A stretch of 64,000 bases of DNA from Actinomadura syzygii (GTDB taxonomy: Bacteria; Actinomycetota; Actinomycetes; Streptosporangiales; Streptosporangiaceae). A program made the position numbers and the translations under genes. Each line of letters opens with the position of its first letter. The stretch's first letter is position 1. Where the stretch lies: NCBI RefSeq assembly GCF_008085905.1, contig NZ_VSFF01000009.1, positions 186,001-250,000 on the forward strand. Direction: 5' to 3'. Shown piece after piece: positions 61,722-64,000 of the stretch. The notes below the pieces were generated by a model that was given only the letters and a program-made list of their open reading frames with translations, was not told the origin of the DNA and did not search any database.

Positions 61722-63158
61722 ATGCGCGAGCACGATCGGCTGTTCATCGGCGGCGGGTGGACCGCCCCGGCAGGCACCGCGACGATCGACGTCGTCTCCC
61801 CGCACACCGAGGAGGTCATCGGACGCGTCCCCGAGGGCACGCAGGCCGACATGGACGCGGCGGTCGCGGCCGCCCGGCGCGCGTTCGACCACGGCCCCTG
61901 GCCGCGGATGGCGCCCGCCGAGCGCGCCGAGATCGTCGGACGGCTGTCCGCGATCTACGCCGAGCGGCAGCAGGAGATGGCCGACCTCGTCACCGCCGAG
62001 ATGGGCTCGCCGATCATGTTCTCGGTGTTCGGGCAGGCCGCGATCCCGCAGATGGTGCTCCAGTACTACGTCGACCTCGCCTCCACCTATACCTGGGAGG
62101 ACGAGCGTCCCGGCATGCTCGGCCCGGTGACCGTGACGCAGGAGCCGGTGGGGGTGGTGGCCGCGATCGTCCCGTGGAACGTGCCGCAGTTCACGCTCAT
62201 GCTGAAGCTCGCCCCCGCGCTGATCGCGGGCTGCACGGTGGTGGCGAAGCCGTCCCCGGAGACGCCGCTCGACAGCTACCTGCTCGCCGAGTGGATCCAG
62301 GAGGCGGGGATCCCGGACGGCGTCGTCAACATCGTCCCGGCGGGCCGCGAGGTCGGCGCCTACCTCGTCGCGCACCCGGACGTGGACAAGGTCTCCTTCA
62401 CCGGCTCCACCGCCGCCGGACGCAAGATCGGCGCGGTCTGCGGGGAGCAGCTCAAGCGCGTCACGCTGGAGCTTGGCGGCAAGTCCGCCGCGATCGTCCT
62501 GGACGACGCCGACCTCGCGAGCACGGTCGAGGGGTTCAAGCTGGCGTCTCTGATGAACAACGGGGAGGCGTGCGCCGCGCAGACCCGGATCCTCGCGTCC
62601 CGCCGCCGCTACGACGAGGTCGCGGACGCGCTCGCGGCCATGGTCGGCGGCCTCGCGGTCGGCGACCCGTCCGACTACGGCACCGAGATCGGCCCGCTGG
62701 TCGCCCAGCGGCAGCAGGAGCGGGTGGAGAACTACGTCCGGATCGGGCAGGACGAGGGCGCCAAGCTGATCACGGGCGGGCTGGACCGTCCGCACGACCG
62801 CGGCTGGTACGTCGCGCCGACCGTGTTCGGCGGCGTCGGCAACGACATGCGCATCGCCCGCGAGGAGATCTTCGGCCCGGTCCTCGTCCTCATCCCCTAC
62901 GAGGACGAGGACGACGCGGTGAGGATCGCCAACGACAGCGACTACGGCCTAGGCGGCTCCGTCTGGACGTCCGACGTCGACCACGGCGTAGACGTAGCCC
63001 GCCGCATCCGCACGGGAAGCTGCGGCGTGAACCTCTACACGCTCGACCCGAACACCCCGTTCGGCGGCTACAAGAACAGCGGCCTGGGCCGCGAACTGGG
63101 CCCCGAGGGCCTCCACGCCTACCTGGAACACAAGTCGATCCCCCGCCCAACCCGCTAA
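61722..63158 (+). CDS. aldehyde dehydrogenase
   Basis: A 478-residue NAD(P)-dependent aldehyde dehydrogenase oxidising an aldehyde to an acid. PWNVPQF binds the cofactor, the general base is in TLELGGKS and the nucleophile cysteine is in NNGEACAAQ. GYKNSGLGREL closes the active site. ATG 61722 has AGGGAGG. It stands alone, ending at the strong terminator. Confidence 0.94.
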   Translation: MREHDRLFIGGGWTAPAGTATIDVVSPHTEEVIGRVPEGTQADMDAAVAAARRAFDHGPWPRMAPAERAEIVGRLSAIYAERQQEMADLVTAEMGSPIMFSVFGQAAIPQMVLQYYVDLASTYTWEDERPGMLGPVTVTQEPVGVVAAIVPWNVPQFTLMLKLAPALIAGCTVVAKPSPETPLDSYLLAEWIQEAGIPDGVVNIVPAGREVGAYLVAHPDVDKVSFTGSTAAGRKIGAVCGEQLKRVTLELGGKSAAIVLDDADLASTVEGFKLASLMNNGEACAAQTRILASRRRYDEVADALAAMVGGLAVGDPSDYGTEIGPLVAQRQQERVENYVRIGQDEGAKLITGGLDRPHDRGWYVAPTVFGGVGNDMRIAREEIFGPVLVLIPYEDEDDAVRIANDSDYGLGGSVWTSDVDHGVDVARRIRTGSCGVNLYTLDPNTPFGGYKNSGLGRELGPEGLHAYLEHKSIPRPTR

Positions 63159-63269
63159 TCCCGCCCCGCGTTACGGCATTGCGAAGCCGCGGGCCCGCCC
63201 CGGCGTCCCGGAGCATCCGCCTGAACCCACCACCACCCCAGGTCGCGGCATTTCGAGGGTCCGCCGCGC

Positions 63270-63310
63270 GCCCCAGAGCATCCGCCGCGGGGCGGCGGAT
63301 GCGCTGGGGC
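63270..63310. terminator. strong bidirectional terminator
   Basis: GCCCCAGAGCATCCGCCGC (63270-63288) pairs with the arm at 63292-63310 with one mismatch across 19 bp and a GGG loop, one of the most stable hairpins in the window. It separates the convergent aldehyde dehydrogenase and AMP-binding-like genes. No T-run follows, as is common in high-GC actinobacteria. Confidence 0.8.
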
Positions 63311-63328
63311 GGGCTCTTGGGCCCCCGG

Positions 63329-64000
63329 TCAGGGCAGGGGGGCGACCGTCCAGCCGTGGCGGGTCCGGCAGGCGCGGACGGCCTCGGCGGCGGGTGCGGC
63401 GGTGACGAGCAGGCGGACGTCCGGCACGAGGGCGCGGGCGTGGTCGAACGCGATGGCGCGGAGCTTGGCGGGCGTGACGACGGCCGCGGTCGCCTCGTGT
63501 TCGCGGATCGCCTCCAGCACGTCGCGAGGTTCTGGGCCGGGGACGCCGACCAGGGTGACGCCTTGGCTGAGGCACAGGTCGACGAGACCGACCCAGGTGG
63601 GAACGGTGACGTCCTGGCCGGGGAGGACCAGCACGTCGCCGTCGCCCAGGCCCAGCGCGCCGCCGAGCCGGTACAGGTCGGCGAGCCGGTCGGCGTGCGT
63701 GATCTCCTCCGGCGGGACGCACAGCCGCAGCGCCGGGTCGCGGAGCGGGTCGGGCGGCGGCGGGGCGGCGCCGGGCCCCTTCTCCAGGAGGCGGGCGAAG
63801 GGCGTCGTGCCCGGGACGTCCCCGAACGCGAAGACCTGCCGGACATACGACCGCTCCGCCCCCGCGAGGGCCCGCGCCGCCGTGCCCTCGCCGGTCAGCA
63901 GGAACCGGGCGCCCGAGGCGTTCATCAGGTGGGCGACCTCGGCGGGCTCCGCGTCCGGCGGCAGCGGCGCCGGGACCGCCCCCGCCGCGCCCACCGCGTG
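63329..64000 (-). CDS. truncated adenylate-forming (AMP-binding-like) protein, partial
   Basis: The frame is open to the window edge (224 codons seen). VGAAGAVPAPLPPDAEPAEVAHLM resembles the early part of acyl-CoA synthetases and LVLPGQDVTVPTWVGLVDLCLSQGVTLVGVPG the middle. The P-loop TSGTTG position reads LRLCVPPEEITHADRL, with no motif. The protein stops at 63329 right where the ATP-binding YGMTE and C-terminal domain would begin. It looks like a truncated, non-catalytic member or decaying gene. Confidence 0.65.
   Translation of the reverse strand, partial: HAVGAAGAVPAPLPPDAEPAEVAHLMNASGARFLLTGEGTAARALAGAERSYVRQVFAFGDVPGTTPFARLLEKGPGAAPPPPDPLRDPALRLCVPPEEITHADRLADLYRLGGALGLGDGDVLVLPGQDVTVPTWVGLVDLCLSQGVTLVGVPGPEPRDVLEAIREHEATAAVVTPAKLRAIAFDHARALVPDVRLLVTAAPAAEAVRACRTRHGWTVAPLP

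Noticed and set aside
1..64000. tRNA, rRNA, phage or transposon
   Set aside because: I saw no cloverleaf-like intergenic segment, rRNA motif, integrase or transposase.

Overview
The window is about 73 percent G+C by eye, with gene starts dominated by GTG/ATG, many 4-nt stop/start overlaps and several probable leaderless transcripts. Gene content (several GntR/TetR/MarR/ArsR/PadR regulators, membrane Ser/Thr kinases, FN3 proteins next to a MoxR-DUF58-transglutaminase operon, DUF6777, DUF4132, DUF5682/DUF5691) points to a filamentous actinobacterium, most likely of the Streptosporangiales/Thermomonosporaceae type such as Actinomadura. That taxonomic placement is inference. I see no rRNA, tRNA, CRISPR, prophage or insertion sequence. 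Both ends cut through genes (an amidase on the left, an AMP-binding-like protein on the right).

Region 1-6,000 is a catabolic-looking cluster: amidase and D-2-hydroxyacid dehydrogenase on the minus strand; DUF3830, two maleate isomerase/Asp-Glu racemase paralogues, a GntR-FCD regulator and a class III aminotransferase on the plus strand. Two near-identical inverted repeats (GATTGT-N2-ACAATC) sit on the two promoters, so the cluster looks like a self-contained regulon. Region 6,000-16,600 holds a TetR gene beside a doubly deleted MFS pseudogene, an alpha-methylacyl-CoA racemase, a membrane protein with a degenerate sigma-like N-terminus, a Ser/Thr kinase, an FN3/SH3-like surface protein, a threonine dehydratase-like enzyme and small proteins.

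Region 16,500-23,000 is a four-gene minus-strand operon (FN3 surface protein, MoxR ATPase, DUF58, transglutaminase fold) in which the transglutaminase has lost all three catalytic residues. Region 23,300-31,600 carries an M50-like protease and then a tightly coupled five-gene operon, SWIM zinc finger - DUF5691 - AAA ATPase - DUF5682 - VWA, in which every junction is a 4-nt overlap. This is the strongest candidate for an under-described multi-protein system. Region 31,600-36,000 has a second kinase, a DUF6777 lipoprotein and an ArsR-CDF metal efflux pair joined by a 23-codon micro-ORF.

Region 36,000-45,000 contains an amidohydrolase, an esterase-fold lipoprotein whose nucleophile serine is alanine, a lipid kinase, a P1 peptidase/TetR/APC-permease module, a PadR regulator whose tail overlaps the permease tail antisense, an aldo/keto reductase and a divergent regulator. 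Region 45,000-56,000 has a DUF4132 pair, a Baeyer-Villiger-type monooxygenase with an SDR, a secreted trypsin-like protease, an epimerase, a GroES-like protein, an NHL/SMP-30-like secreted protein with a divergent MarR regulator, a PH-domain protein and an intact MFS transporter. Region 56,000-64,000 has SbcCD, a split and order-reversed RibD-like pair behind a probable leaderless micro-ORF, an aldehyde dehydrogenase, a strong bidirectional terminator and the truncated adenylate-forming protein.
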